Origin: a bacterium
GTDB taxonomy: Bacteria > Elusimicrobiota > Elusimicrobia > Elusimicrobiales > UBA9959
Direction: 5' to 3'
DNA: 37,859 nt
NCBI GenBank assembly: GCA_021847485.1
Contig: JAJZRA010000012.1
Coordinates: forward strand, 1 to 37,859
The notes beneath the pieces are model-generated. The model was not told the origin of the DNA and ran no database searches. It saw nothing but the letters and a program-made list of their open reading frames with translations. The position numbers and the translations under genes are program-made. Positions 23,368 to 31,793 of this stretch are shown here, piece by piece. Numbering within the stretch: the stretch's first letter is position 1; every line of letters begins with the position of its first letter.

Positions 23368-24210
23368 TCAGCGGGCCAGCGACAGGAGGGCCCGCTCCAG
23401 CAGGACGCCGCACATCTCGCGGCGGTACTCGGCCTCGCTGCGGGCGTCGGTTATCGGGGAGACCTCGGCCTTGACCCGGGCCGCGGCCTCCACGGCGGTG
23501 CCGGCGGAAAGAGGCCGGCCGGCCAGCCAGGCGGAGACGCCCGCGGCGTACAGCGGCACCGGCGCCACCGAGCCCAGCGCCACCGAGGCGCTCTTCACGG
23601 CTCCACGCTCCAGTTCGGCCGCCACGGCCACGGCGGCCTTGGAAATACCGAAATAGGAGCGCGGCCCCAGCTTCAGGTAGGCCCCGGCGTGCCGGCGTTT
23701 CGGGACTTCGAAAGCGGTGATCAGTTCGTCCCTGCGCAGCGCGGTACGCTTAGGGCCGGTGAAAAGGTCTTTCAGCGGCAGGCGGCGGCGCTTGCCCTTC
23801 AGTTCCAGGCGGACGAAAGCGCCCTCGGCCACCAGCGCGCAGACGCCGTCCGCGCAGGGGCTGGCGTTGCCGGCGTTGCCGCCCAGCGTGGCCATGTTGC
23901 GCAGGCTGGGGCTGGCGAAATGGGGTATGGCCGAAACGAGGACCGGGCACCAGCGCCTGACGGCGGCCGAGCGCTCGAGGCCCGAGATCTTCTCCCCCGC
24001 GCCTATCACCAGCGCGGCGGCGGTCTCCTCCACGCCCGCGAGTTCCGGCAGGTCGCTTATGTCCACCCAGCACTCGGACCGCTCGACCCCGGCGTTGTCC
24101 GCCGTGACGATGTCGGTGCCGCCCGCCAGGTAGCGGCGCGCGGCCGGCAGGCCCGGCAGGGTCTTCCAGAGCTCTTTCAGCGAGGCGGGCTTTACGATGA
24201 TGTCAGGCAT
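23368..24210 (-). CDS. molybdenum hydroxylase FAD subunit, set 2
   Basis: The 280-residue FAD subunit has YLAGGTDIVTADN and RNMATLGGNAGNASPCAD, the two FAD contacts, and an intact C-terminal domain (SVALGSVAPVPLYAAG, then ITDARSEAEYRREMCGVLL). This C-terminal ARSEAEYR segment is typical of xanthine dehydrogenase FAD subunits. Its start overlaps the 2Fe-2S gene by 8 bases, so the two are translationally coupled. It is clearly different from the set 1 FAD subunit, so the two sets are separate enzymes, not a recent duplication. Confidence 0.93.
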   Translation of the reverse strand: MPDIIVKPASLKELWKTLPGLPAARRYLAGGTDIVTADNAGVERSECWVDISDLPELAGVEETAAALVIGAGEKISGLERSAAVRRWCPVLVSAIPHFASPSLRNMATLGGNAGNASPCADGVCALVAEGAFVRLELKGKRRRLPLKDLFTGPKRTALRRDELITAFEVPKRRHAGAYLKLGPRSYFGISKAAVAVAAELERGAVKSASVALGSVAPVPLYAAGVSAWLAGRPLSAGTAVEAAARVKAEVSPITDARSEAEYRREMCGVLLERALLSLAR

Positions 24211-24679
24211 TTTTCTCGTCGCGGGCCTTCTCCACGGCCGACAGCACCTTCTCGTAGCCGGTGCAGCGGCACAGGTTGCCGGTAAGCTCCAGCTTGATGT
24301 CCTCCAGCGTGGCGCGCGGCTTGCGGCGCAGCAGGGCCTCCGAGGCCACTATGAGCCCGGGCGTGCAGAAACCGCACTGGACGGCGCCTTCGGCCATGAA
24401 CGTCTTCTGCAGCGGGTGGAGCCCGCCGGCCTTCCCCTTGATGCCCTCTATCGTCACGAGGTCCTTGCCGTGCAGCTGCACGGCCATCATCAGGCAGGAA
24501 TTTACGGCCTTCCCGTCCACCAGCACCATACAGGCCCCGCATTCCCCCTCGCCGCACCCTTCCTTGGTGCCTTTCAGGCCGAGGTCCTCGCGGATGAACT
24601 CAAGCAGAGAGCGGGAGGATACGACCTCCCGCTCCACTCGCTCTCCGTTGACGGTGCAGGCCAGACGGAAACTCTTCAT
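24203..24679 (-). CDS. molybdenum hydroxylase 2Fe-2S subunit, set 2
   Basis: This 158-residue subunit has all eight ligands: C42-x4-C47-x2-C50 and C62 in the ferredoxin domain, then C102-x2-C105 and C137-x-C139 in the helical domain (VQCGFCTPG, NLCRCTGY). It matches XdhC/CoxS-type small subunits closely. It starts one base after the stop of the CsgG-barrel gene, which separates it from its large subunit. Confidence 0.95.
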   Translation of the reverse strand: MKSFRLACTVNGERVEREVVSSRSLLEFIREDLGLKGTKEGCGEGECGACMVLVDGKAVNSCLMMAVQLHGKDLVTIEGIKGKAGGLHPLQKTFMAEGAVQCGFCTPGLIVASEALLRRKPRATLEDIKLELTGNLCRCTGYEKVLSAVEKARDEKNA

Positions 24680-24680
24680 G

Positions 24681-25874
24681 TCAGAACTTGCTGCCCACGC
24701 CGAGCACGAACCTGGAGCCGGTGAACGTGACGTTGTTGGTCACGCCGGCGTAGCCGCCGTTGAACGAGGTCGAGTTCATCTCGGCGCGCCATTCCAGGAA
24801 GAACGTGGTGCTGTCCATGTTGAAGCGGACGCCCACGGGGACCCTGAACATGAAGCCGACGGCGGTCTCGTTGAGCAGGGCGTTGCGGACGTCCCGCAGG
24901 ACCGAAGACTTGATGTTGTTGATCGACAGGCCGAGGCCGAGACCGAAGTAGAACTGGGCCTTGGTCATGGTCCTCAGCAGCAGGTCGCCGCTCATGCCGA
25001 CCGAGGTCACGTCCAGGTAGCCGGCGGGGATCACGGCGTTGTAAAGGATGGTGTTGTTCACCACGGTGCCGCGCTGGGAGTCTATGTAGTGCCTCGAGAC
25101 GGAGAACTCGAAGTCGCCGCCGAACGCGCCGTTGCCGTAGCCGCCGACGCGGAAGCCGATCGGGCCGGCGCCGCTGGTCAGCAGGCCGGTCTGCTTGATG
25201 TTGCTGCGGTAGGCGTCCCAGGTGATGTCGGTGGTCTGGGTGCCGGCGCCTGCGATCACGTCGAAATAACCGTATTCATTGGGGCCGCGCGCCCGGGCGG
25301 CCTGCTTTACCATGGGCTGCGAGGGCTGCTGGTAGGCCTGGGGTTCGGGCTGCTGGACCTGCTGCGCCTGCTGGGGAACGGCGTTATCGTCGCCGATCCA
25401 GTTCTTGTCCAGCGTGACCTGCGAGGCGCCTATGGCCTGCGCGGTCTCGGTCTTGATCAGGCGGGCGTTGACCTCTATCTGGCCGCCGGAGGTCTGCACC
25501 AGCGTGCCGGTGATTATGGCCTCGACGCCCAGCAGCTTGCCCAGCTGCTGGGTGGAGTTGGCGTCCATGATGCCGGAGGACTGCAGCTTCAGCTCGTTCA
25601 TCACCTTGTCCAGCGCGCTGCGCTCGATGACCTCGAACTTATGCATGTTGATCATCTTGACCGCGAGGCGCTCGGCGATGACCGAGCCGTCCTTGCTGGC
25701 CTTGTCCTTCGTGTCGGCGTAGGAGAACGGGATGATCGCTATCTTCTTGCCCTGCACCGAGGCGCCGGCCTCGGTCAGCTCGCGGGCGAGCTGGTCGTAC
25801 TTGTCCTCCGCGCGGGCCCCGGCGGCGAGCGCCAGCAGCAGCACGGCGAACAACGCTTTGGTCATGTTCTTCAT
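24681..25874 (-). CDS. CsgG/FlgO-like domain fused to an outer-membrane beta-barrel
   Basis: The 397-residue protein has a signal peptide (about 1-22) and a CsgG/FlgO-like domain at about 40-158 (KKIAIIPFSY, FEVIERSALDKVMNE, LGKLLGVEAIITGTL). A Gln/Pro-rich linker follows at about 165-190. From about residue 200 there are alternating strands with Gly and aromatic residues, ending in GVGSKF; a terminal Phe is the usual signal for barrel assembly. I infer an outer-membrane anchor with a periplasmic CsgG-like domain. I do not know this combination from a described system. It lies between the set 2 large subunit and 2Fe-2S genes with gaps of 11 and 1 bases, so it is co-transcribed with a cytoplasmic enzyme. 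Confidence 0.78.
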   Translation of the reverse strand: MKNMTKALFAVLLLALAAGARAEDKYDQLARELTEAGASVQGKKIAIIPFSYADTKDKASKDGSVIAERLAVKMINMHKFEVIERSALDKVMNELKLQSSGIMDANSTQQLGKLLGVEAIITGTLVQTSGGQIEVNARLIKTETAQAIGASQVTLDKNWIGDDNAVPQQAQQVQQPEPQAYQQPSQPMVKQAARARGPNEYGYFDVIAGAGTQTTDITWDAYRSNIKQTGLLTSGAGPIGFRVGGYGNGAFGGDFEFSVSRHYIDSQRGTVVNNTILYNAVIPAGYLDVTSVGMSGDLLLRTMTKAQFYFGLGLGLSINNIKSSVLRDVRNALLNETAVGFMFRVPVGVRFNMDSTTFFLEWRAEMNSTSFNGGYAGVTNNVTFTGSRFVLGVGSKF

Positions 25875-25885
25875 TAGTGTCCCTC

Positions 25886-28186
25886 TTAACCCTTCCTGAT
25901 CTCTTTCCAGATCTTTTCCGGCAGCAGCGGCACGGACCGCACCCTGGCTCCGCAGGCGTTGCGGACCGCGTTGGCCACCGCCGGGGCCACCCCTATGAGC
26001 GGCACCTCGCCCATGCCCTTGGCCTTATAAGGGCCTTCGGCATAGGGCTTTTCTATGAAAGTTATATCATATTCGGGTTTATCTGCGGTAGTGGCGATGA
26101 CGTAATCGGTGAAGTTGGGGTTCACCATGATGCCGTTCTTGTAGACCAGGTTCTCGTAGACGGCCCAGCTCATGCCCTGCAGGATGCCCCCCTGCGCCTG
26201 GCCCATGGCCAGCCCGGGGTTGACGATCCTGCCCACGTCGTAGGCCGCCCAGACCTTGCGCACCTTCAGGACGCCGGTGCGCAGGTCCACGTCCACCTCG
26301 GCGGCGTCCGCGGAGTAGGAATAGATGACGTAGGCGTCGCCCTGGCCGTCCTCGTTCTTGAACGAGGTGCGCGGCGCCGTGTACCAGCCCTGCTCGCACA
26401 TCTTCAGGCGGCGGCTCCAGCAGCCGGAGACCACCTTCTTGAATTCCACCGACTTGGCCCCCATCCTGAAGACGCCGTTGGCCGCGACCATGGGCAGCGA
26501 GGCGTCAGCCCCCTCCGCGAGGAGCAGGTCGTAGGCGGTCTTGAAGATCCTCTCGCGCAGCGGCGTGGCGGCGTCGATGATGGCGTTGCCGCTCATCAGC
26601 GTGGTGCGGCTGGCCACGGTGGGGCCGGAATCCGGCACCTTGGAGGAGTCCACCTCCTCCACGCGGACGGCCGCGTAGGGCGCGTTGAGCGTCTCGGCGG
26701 CGATCTGCGCCAGCACGGTCAGCGCGCCCTGGCCCATTTCGGTATTGCCGACGCTGACCCCGACGGAGGAATCCTTGTAGATGTTCACCATCGCGCCGGC
26801 GCGGTCCAGGTAGCGGCCGCCCGCGCCCAGGCCCACGCCGTAATAAGCCACGGAGAAGCCGATGCCGGAGGCCACGTCCCCCTTTACGGAGGGGCTCTTC
26901 CATTTCCTGTCCCACCCGGAGCGCCGGCGCACGGCCTGCGCTATCTCCGCCAGGCCGCAGCTGGAATTGAGCTTCTGGCCGGTCACGGTCCTGTCGCCGG
27001 GCTTGAGCAGGTTCTTCAAGCGGAACTTCAGCGGGTCCATCCCGACCTTGGCGGCGAGCTCGTCGATGAGCGACTCCTGCGCGAAGCTGATCTGCGGCTG
27101 GCCGAAACCGCGGAACGCGCCGCAGGGCACCTTGTTGGTGGCCGCGGCGTAGGTCCGGATGTCGACGTTGGGGACCTTGTACGGGCCGGCGGCGTGCACG
27201 GTGCCGCGCCACAGCACTATCGGCGACAGCGTGGAATAGGCGCCGCCGTCCAGCACGTACTTGACGCGGCAGGCGGTGATGCGCCCGCTCTTGTCGGCGG
27301 CGTAGGCCACCCGGGCCCAGCCCGGATGGCGCTTGGACATGCTCTGGAAATCCTCTTTACGCCCGTAGATCAGCCTGACCGGGCGGCCGACCTTGGCCGC
27401 GCAGATGGCGGCGTGCGAGGCGACGAGCGCCGGCACGTCCTCCTTGCCGCCGAAGCCGCCGCCGGTGACCGTCTGCAGGATCTTGATCTTGTGGTAGGGC
27501 TGGGCCAGCGCGGCGGCCACGGCGTCGATCACGTAGAACGGGCACTGCGTGGTGCTGTGCACCGTCATGCCGCCGCCGGGCTCCGGCACGGCTATCGCGC
27601 CCTGGGTCTCGAGGTAGGCGTGCACCTGGTAATTGGTGCTGAACTCCCCCTCGACGGTATAGGCGGCCTTCCTGAAAGCCTCGTCCACGGAGCCGTTCTT
27701 TATCCGGTAGGTGGAGAAGACGTTGTCCTCGCCGTGCACCCTGGGCGCGCCCTTCTCGAGCGCCTCCAGCGGGTCCTCCACGAAGGGCAGCTCCTTGTAG
27801 CGCAGCTCGACGAGCGCGGCGGCCCTGCGGGCGGCCTTCTCGGACGCGGCTACGACCAGAGCGACGGTCTCGCCGGCGAAGCGGGCCTCCTTCTCCGGCA
27901 GGAACGGGTAGTCCTGCATGACGACGGGCCATTTATTGACGCCCTTGATGTCCTTGTAAGTGACCAGCGCCGCGTAGCCCGGCACCTTGCGGGCCTTAGC
28001 GTCGGAGATGCCGTCTATCCGGATATGGGGCCTCGGCGAGCGCACCGCGGCGGCGTAGAGCATCCCGGCGAAGTCCCGGTCCGCGGCGTACCGCGCGGAA
28101 CCGACGGCCTTGATCTCGGCGTCCTTCCTGGGCATAGACTTCCCGACGTAAGAGAGCTTTTCCATGGTCTTCCCGGTCCTTTTCAT
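25886..28186 (-). CDS. molybdenum hydroxylase large (molybdopterin) subunit, set 2
   Basis: The 766-residue large subunit looks like a canonical xanthine dehydrogenase-family member: GGGFGGKED, GAFRGFGQPQISFAQE, GNTEMGQGALT and the catalytic KGMGEVPLIG with presumed base Glu727. The FRGFG loop is nearly the one of true xanthine dehydrogenases, making a purine substrate plausible but not certain; 4-hydroxybenzoyl-CoA reductase-like enzymes share parts of this pattern. The ATG at 28186 overlaps the XdhC stop. A second ATG at 28165 begins MEKLSYVGKSMPRKDA, the usual family start, and has an AGGA-like box, so it may be the true start. Assembly needs XdhC, encoded just upstream. Confidence 0.92.
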   Translation of the reverse strand: MKRTGKTMEKLSYVGKSMPRKDAEIKAVGSARYAADRDFAGMLYAAAVRSPRPHIRIDGISDAKARKVPGYAALVTYKDIKGVNKWPVVMQDYPFLPEKEARFAGETVALVVAASEKAARRAAALVELRYKELPFVEDPLEALEKGAPRVHGEDNVFSTYRIKNGSVDEAFRKAAYTVEGEFSTNYQVHAYLETQGAIAVPEPGGGMTVHSTTQCPFYVIDAVAAALAQPYHKIKILQTVTGGGFGGKEDVPALVASHAAICAAKVGRPVRLIYGRKEDFQSMSKRHPGWARVAYAADKSGRITACRVKYVLDGGAYSTLSPIVLWRGTVHAAGPYKVPNVDIRTYAAATNKVPCGAFRGFGQPQISFAQESLIDELAAKVGMDPLKFRLKNLLKPGDRTVTGQKLNSSCGLAEIAQAVRRRSGWDRKWKSPSVKGDVASGIGFSVAYYGVGLGAGGRYLDRAGAMVNIYKDSSVGVSVGNTEMGQGALTVLAQIAAETLNAPYAAVRVEEVDSSKVPDSGPTVASRTTLMSGNAIIDAATPLRERIFKTAYDLLLAEGADASLPMVAANGVFRMGAKSVEFKKVVSGCWSRRLKMCEQGWYTAPRTSFKNEDGQGDAYVIYSYSADAAEVDVDLRTGVLKVRKVWAAYDVGRIVNPGLAMGQAQGGILQGMSWAVYENLVYKNGIMVNPNFTDYVIATTADKPEYDITFIEKPYAEGPYKAKGMGEVPLIGVAPAVANAVRNACGARVRSVPLLPEKIWKEIRKG

Positions 28187-28986
28187 TCGGTGACGCGCAT
28201 ATGCGCGCCGTCGCGCTTGTAGTGCAGCTTGATGACCTCGGCCAGCACCGAGACGGCGATCTCCCCCGGGGCCTTGCCGCCGAGGTTGAGGCCTATCGGC
28301 GAATGCACGCGCCTGTCCTTCAGCGGGTAAAGCTTCTTCCTGGCCAGCAGGCGGTAGATCTCCCGCACCTTAGGCGCGCTGCCGATCATGCCGATATAAG
28401 GGGCCTTCGTGCGCATGACCTCCTCCAGGCATTCCTTGTCCAGCGCGTGGCCGCGCGTGACGATGACGACGTAGGTGTCCTTGTCCACGCCGGCGGCCCT
28501 GACCGCCTTGTGCGGGAACTCGTTGATGATCTTCAGCGCCTGCGGGAAGCGCTCGGGGTTGGCGAACTCGGTCCGGTCGTCGGCCACCATGTAGGGGTAG
28601 CCGGCCAGCCGGCAGGCCTCGGCTATCTTGACCCCGACGTGCCCGCCGCCGAGGATCAGGACCTTGAAGGGCGTCCTGTAGACGTCTATGTAGACCTCCA
28701 TGTCGCCCATGCAGATCATGCCGGTGTTGCCGCCCGGCTTCAGCGCGAAAGTGAACTTGCCGCCCTGGCCGGCGGCTATGCACTCGAGGGCCTTCTTTAT
28801 GGTCAGCGCCTCCATGGCGCCGCCGCCGACGGTCCCCTCTATGGAGCCGTCCTCGTAGACCAGCATCTTCGCGCCGGCCTCGCGCGGCGTGGAGCCGCCC
28901 ACCGAGATCACCGTGACGAAGGCCGCGGCGCGGCCGGAATCGATGGCCTCGGCCAGCATCTTAACGAGGTTCTTTTCTTCTCTCAT
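28183..28986 (-). CDS. xdhC: XdhC/CoxI family molybdenum cofactor chaperone
   Basis: XdhC-type proteins bind the molybdenum cofactor, help give it its sulfido ligand, and insert it into the apo-enzyme. The 267-residue protein has the N-terminal XdhC/CoxI domain (VISVGGSTPREAGAKMLV, EGTVGGGAMEA) and a C-terminal Rossmann domain (LILGGGHVGVKIAEACR, VVIVTRGHALDKECL, YIGMIGSAPKV). It overlaps the set 2 large subunit by 4 bases. A possible -10 (TAAAAT, 28999-28994) lies 7 bases before its ATG, so it may also have its own leaderless transcript. It probably serves both enzyme sets. Confidence 0.93.
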   Translation of the reverse strand: MREEKNLVKMLAEAIDSGRAAAFVTVISVGGSTPREAGAKMLVYEDGSIEGTVGGGAMEALTIKKALECIAAGQGGKFTFALKPGGNTGMICMGDMEVYIDVYRTPFKVLILGGGHVGVKIAEACRLAGYPYMVADDRTEFANPERFPQALKIINEFPHKAVRAAGVDKDTYVVIVTRGHALDKECLEEVMRTKAPYIGMIGSAPKVREIYRLLARKKLYPLKDRRVHSPIGLNLGGKAPGEIAVSVLAEVIKLHYKRDGAHMRVTE

Positions 28987-28993
28987 GGATTCA

Positions 28994-28999
28994 ATTTTA
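28994..28999 (-). promoter_or_regulatory. possible internal -10 box before xdhC
   Basis: TAAAAT on the minus strand lies 7 bases before the xdhC ATG and overlaps the end of the cyclase gene. There is no good -35. It could give a leaderless transcript inside the long operon. Confidence 0.25.
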
Positions 29000-30553
29000 C
29001 CTTAATTTCACGGGAGCCAGCTTAAAGAGCTCCAACGGCTCGGCCTTGCCCTTGAGCGGGACCCGCCCGAGAGGCTCGAAGGAGAAGGCCCCTCCGAGCG
29101 ACCCGCGCGCCCGCGCGGCCGCCGCCCCGCTGATCACCACGTCCGTGCCGAAATCCTTAGTTTTGGCCTCGAGGCGCGCGGCCACGTTGACCGTATCGCC
29201 GATGAAGGTGTACTCGAGGCGGGAGTAGGTGCCGATATTGCCCGCCACCAGCCGCCCGGAATGGATCCCCACCCCGAACTCCACCGGGAACGGCGCCGCG
29301 CCGGAGGCGTTGAATTCCGCCAGCGCGGCCCGCATGGCCGCGGCCGAGCGCACGGCGTCGGCGGCGTAGTCCGAGGAGCCGAGCTGCGGGGCGTAGACCG
29401 CCATGACCGCGTCGCCGATGAACTTGTTGATCACGCCGTTGTGGGCCGTGATCGCCGGCGCGATATAGCCGAAATAGGCGTTGAGGAACTCCACCAGGGC
29501 CGCGGCGTCCAGCTTCTCGCTGAGCGGCGTGAAGTTGCGGATATCGCAGAACATCACGGCGGCCTCGATGTCCTCGCCGCCCAGGTTGACCTTCTTGTTC
29601 TTGAGCAGTTCGCGGGCGATCTCGATAGACATGTACTTGCCGAAGGTGTCCTGCAGTTCCTCGCGCTCCTTCAGGCCGTCGACCATCTCGTTGAAGCCGG
29701 CCTTGAGATGCGCGATCTCGTCGGAGAAGAAGATATGGGTCTTCACGAACTCGCCGCCCGCCACGCGGCGCATCTTGCCGATGAGGCCGTTCAAGGGCAC
29801 CTGGATGCCGTTGTAGACCGTGGAGACCCCGGTCAGCAGCAGCACGCCGCAGAGGAACAGCATGAGGCCGAAATCCCCGGCGAAAGCCTCCCACGGAACG
29901 CGCTTAACGAAGAGCGTGTAGATCAGGACGAACGGGATGACGGCGAAGCCGATCACGAGCGAGGAGATCTTCAGGTAGATCGGGATGGAGAAGCCCGGCC
30001 GCAGGCGGGACAGCTCCTCCGGGGAATAGAGCGTCACGATAAGTTTCTTCTGCCTGGAGAGATGGGAATCGATGTGCGCGACGAGGAGCGCGGCCTGGCC
30101 CGCGAACGCCACGCCCGACGCCGCCCAGGCCTGCCACGGCAGCGCGCCGAACAGCAGCACCGGGAAGCCCAGCGCCAGCGCCTGCGATATTACCAGCATC
30201 AGGAAAGCGTCGCGGTAGATGTTGCCCAGCCGCACGCGGATCCTGGCCTTCAGCTTCTCGTCGGGCTTACGGACATAGCTGTAGGCCGGCCGCGCCCAGA
30301 GATAGACCATCAGGACCATCGCGAGGAACGGCAGGCCGATGTTCAGGCCCTGGTGCCTGGGCCCCATCTGGACGTTCAGCGGTCCGCCGCCCATGTCCGG
30401 ATCGCCGGCCAGGGCGACCATGGTCACGCGGTAGAACGAGGAATAGATGAAGCCGAGGAACAGCGGGATGTACAGGAGGTTGAAGAACTCCTTCAGCTGC
30501 CGCTTCCGCTCCGCCGTTTCAGGATCGCCGAACAGTACGATATCGTCTTTCAT
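28997..30553 (-). CDS. membrane-bound class III adenylyl cyclase
   Basis: The 518-residue protein has about six hydrophobic segments in residues 25-250, a HAMP-like linker (about 250-300, LNGLIGKMRRVAGGEF), the FGKYMS joint, and a class III cyclase domain (about 325-510). Both metal aspartates are present (D337 in FCDIRNFTPL, D381 in NKFIGDAVMAVY). K377 is the adenine-selecting Lys, and N456 and R460 in DTVNVAARLE are the transition-state residues. cAMP production is therefore expected. Its start at ATG 30553 has a GAGGTG box and overlaps the permease stop. It lies inside the nucleobase operon, ten bases before xdhC. The ligand of the membrane part is unknown. Confidence 0.92.
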   Translation of the reverse strand: MKDDIVLFGDPETAERKRQLKEFFNLLYIPLFLGFIYSSFYRVTMVALAGDPDMGGGPLNVQMGPRHQGLNIGLPFLAMVLMVYLWARPAYSYVRKPDEKLKARIRVRLGNIYRDAFLMLVISQALALGFPVLLFGALPWQAWAASGVAFAGQAALLVAHIDSHLSRQKKLIVTLYSPEELSRLRPGFSIPIYLKISSLVIGFAVIPFVLIYTLFVKRVPWEAFAGDFGLMLFLCGVLLLTGVSTVYNGIQVPLNGLIGKMRRVAGGEFVKTHIFFSDEIAHLKAGFNEMVDGLKEREELQDTFGKYMSIEIARELLKNKKVNLGGEDIEAAVMFCDIRNFTPLSEKLDAAALVEFLNAYFGYIAPAITAHNGVINKFIGDAVMAVYAPQLGSSDYAADAVRSAAAMRAALAEFNASGAAPFPVEFGVGIHSGRLVAGNIGTYSRLEYTFIGDTVNVAARLEAKTKDFGTDVVISGAAAARARGSLGGAFSFEPLGRVPLKGKAEPLELFKLAPVKLR

Positions 30554-31788
30554 GCCCACCTCAGGAAAACCCAGTATATTATCGCATTTATCAGCGTCAG
30601 CGGCACGCCCGCGCGGGCGAACTCCAGGAAGGTGACGGTCTGCCCGGCCTTGCGCTCGGCGTTCTGGACGATGATGACGTTGCTGGCCGCGCCGAGGAGG
30701 AACATGTTGCCGGCCACCGTCGAGGCGGCCGCCAGCGCCATCAGCGCGGGCGTGCCGGCCCCGGCGTGCTTCAGGACCGGCAGGTACAGGGCGACCAGCG
30801 GCACGTTGGAGATCAGCTGGCTCAGCGCGAGGCTTACGGCCATCACCGGCCCGACGCCGGAGATATCGGCCCCGGAGCGGGCGATGAGCCCCTGGAAGAG
30901 CCCGGTGTCCCAGACCGCGCGGGTCAGGACGAACATGCCGGCGAAGAAGGCCAGGGTGGCCCAGTCCACCCCGCGGACCAGCTCGGCCCGGCGCGGGCTG
31001 AGCAGCAGGCCCGGCGCGGCGGCGGCCAGCGCTATCCACGTCAGGCGGAAATCGAGCGACGGGAACAGGGACACGGCGGCGATCTTGGCCCCTATAGCCG
31101 CAGCCAGCACCCAGGCCGTGGCCCTGGCCAGGCGGGCGAGACTTCTGTCCTTCACCGGCTCCTGGGAGTGGACCAGGGCAGCGGAGCCGAACTCGTCCCG
31201 GTAGAGCCGCCGGACCACCAGGAAGACCGCCCCGAGGTTTAGCAGCGTCGGCAGGGCCAGGTACCTGAAGAAGGTCAGGAACGGCGCGGCGACCTCCCCC
31301 TTCACGGCCACGAGCAGGTTCTGCGGGTTGCCTATCGGGCTCATCGCGCTGCCGACGGTGATGGAGAAGGCCAGCGCGAGCAGCAGCGCCTTGGGGGAGA
31401 TGGAATGCTTGCGGGCCAGCAGCAGCGCCACCGGTGTGCCGACGATGGCCAGCGTGTCGTTCATCAGGAAGGCCGAAGCCGTACCCATGAAGAAGACCAG
31501 CGTCAGCAGCAGCCCCTCCTCGGTACGGGCGCGCTTGAACACCTCGAACTTGGCGTGCGCCAGCCAGCCGCTCAGCTCGAAGACCTGCCCGGCCGCGAAC
31601 ATCCCGAAGAGGAAGAGCATGACGTCCGGGTCCGCGGCGCGCAGCGCGGCCGCCGGAGAGATGTCTCCCGACAGCAGCACGGCGGCGGCGCCGGCGCACA
31701 TGACCTGCCAGATCTGCAGGCGGAAAGCCCCGACCTGCCGGACCGCGGTCAGGACGAACACTGCGAGCAGGACGAGGACGGGGAACAT
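30550..31788 (-). CDS. ArsB/NhaD-superfamily (SLC13-like) anion permease
   Basis: The 412-residue protein has about ten to eleven membrane helices and the two inverted-repeat signatures of the ion transporter superfamily: FMGTASAFLMNDTLAIVGTP and SPIGNPQNLLVAVKG in the first half, and SQLISNVPLVALYLP with LGAASNVIIVQNAER in the second. Members move arsenite, citrate, dicarboxylates or similar anions. Because it sits between MocA and the cyclase in a purine-type operon, it may import or export a catabolic anion such as urate or a ring-opened product, but sequence alone does not show this. It starts 5 bases after mocA and overlaps the cyclase by 4 bases. Confidence 0.83.
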   Translation of the reverse strand: MFPVLVLLAVFVLTAVRQVGAFRLQIWQVMCAGAAAVLLSGDISPAAALRAADPDVMLFLFGMFAAGQVFELSGWLAHAKFEVFKRARTEEGLLLTLVFFMGTASAFLMNDTLAIVGTPVALLLARKHSISPKALLLALAFSITVGSAMSPIGNPQNLLVAVKGEVAAPFLTFFRYLALPTLLNLGAVFLVVRRLYRDEFGSAALVHSQEPVKDRSLARLARATAWVLAAAIGAKIAAVSLFPSLDFRLTWIALAAAAPGLLLSPRRAELVRGVDWATLAFFAGMFVLTRAVWDTGLFQGLIARSGADISGVGPVMAVSLALSQLISNVPLVALYLPVLKHAGAGTPALMALAAASTVAGNMFLLGAASNVIIVQNAERKAGQTVTFLEFARAGVPLTLINAIIYWVFLRWA

Positions 31789-31793
31789 CCGGG

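Noticed and set aside
25307-25380. A short tandem repeat region encoding Gln/Pro
   Set aside because: The codons are not an exact nucleotide repeat. It is simply the low-complexity linker of the CsgG-barrel protein.
30554-31699. An upstream extension of the adenylyl cyclase frame to about 900 codons
   Set aside because: The extension is Arg/Gly-rich shadow sequence over the permease gene. The ATG at 30553 has a ribosome binding site and begins a normal protein.
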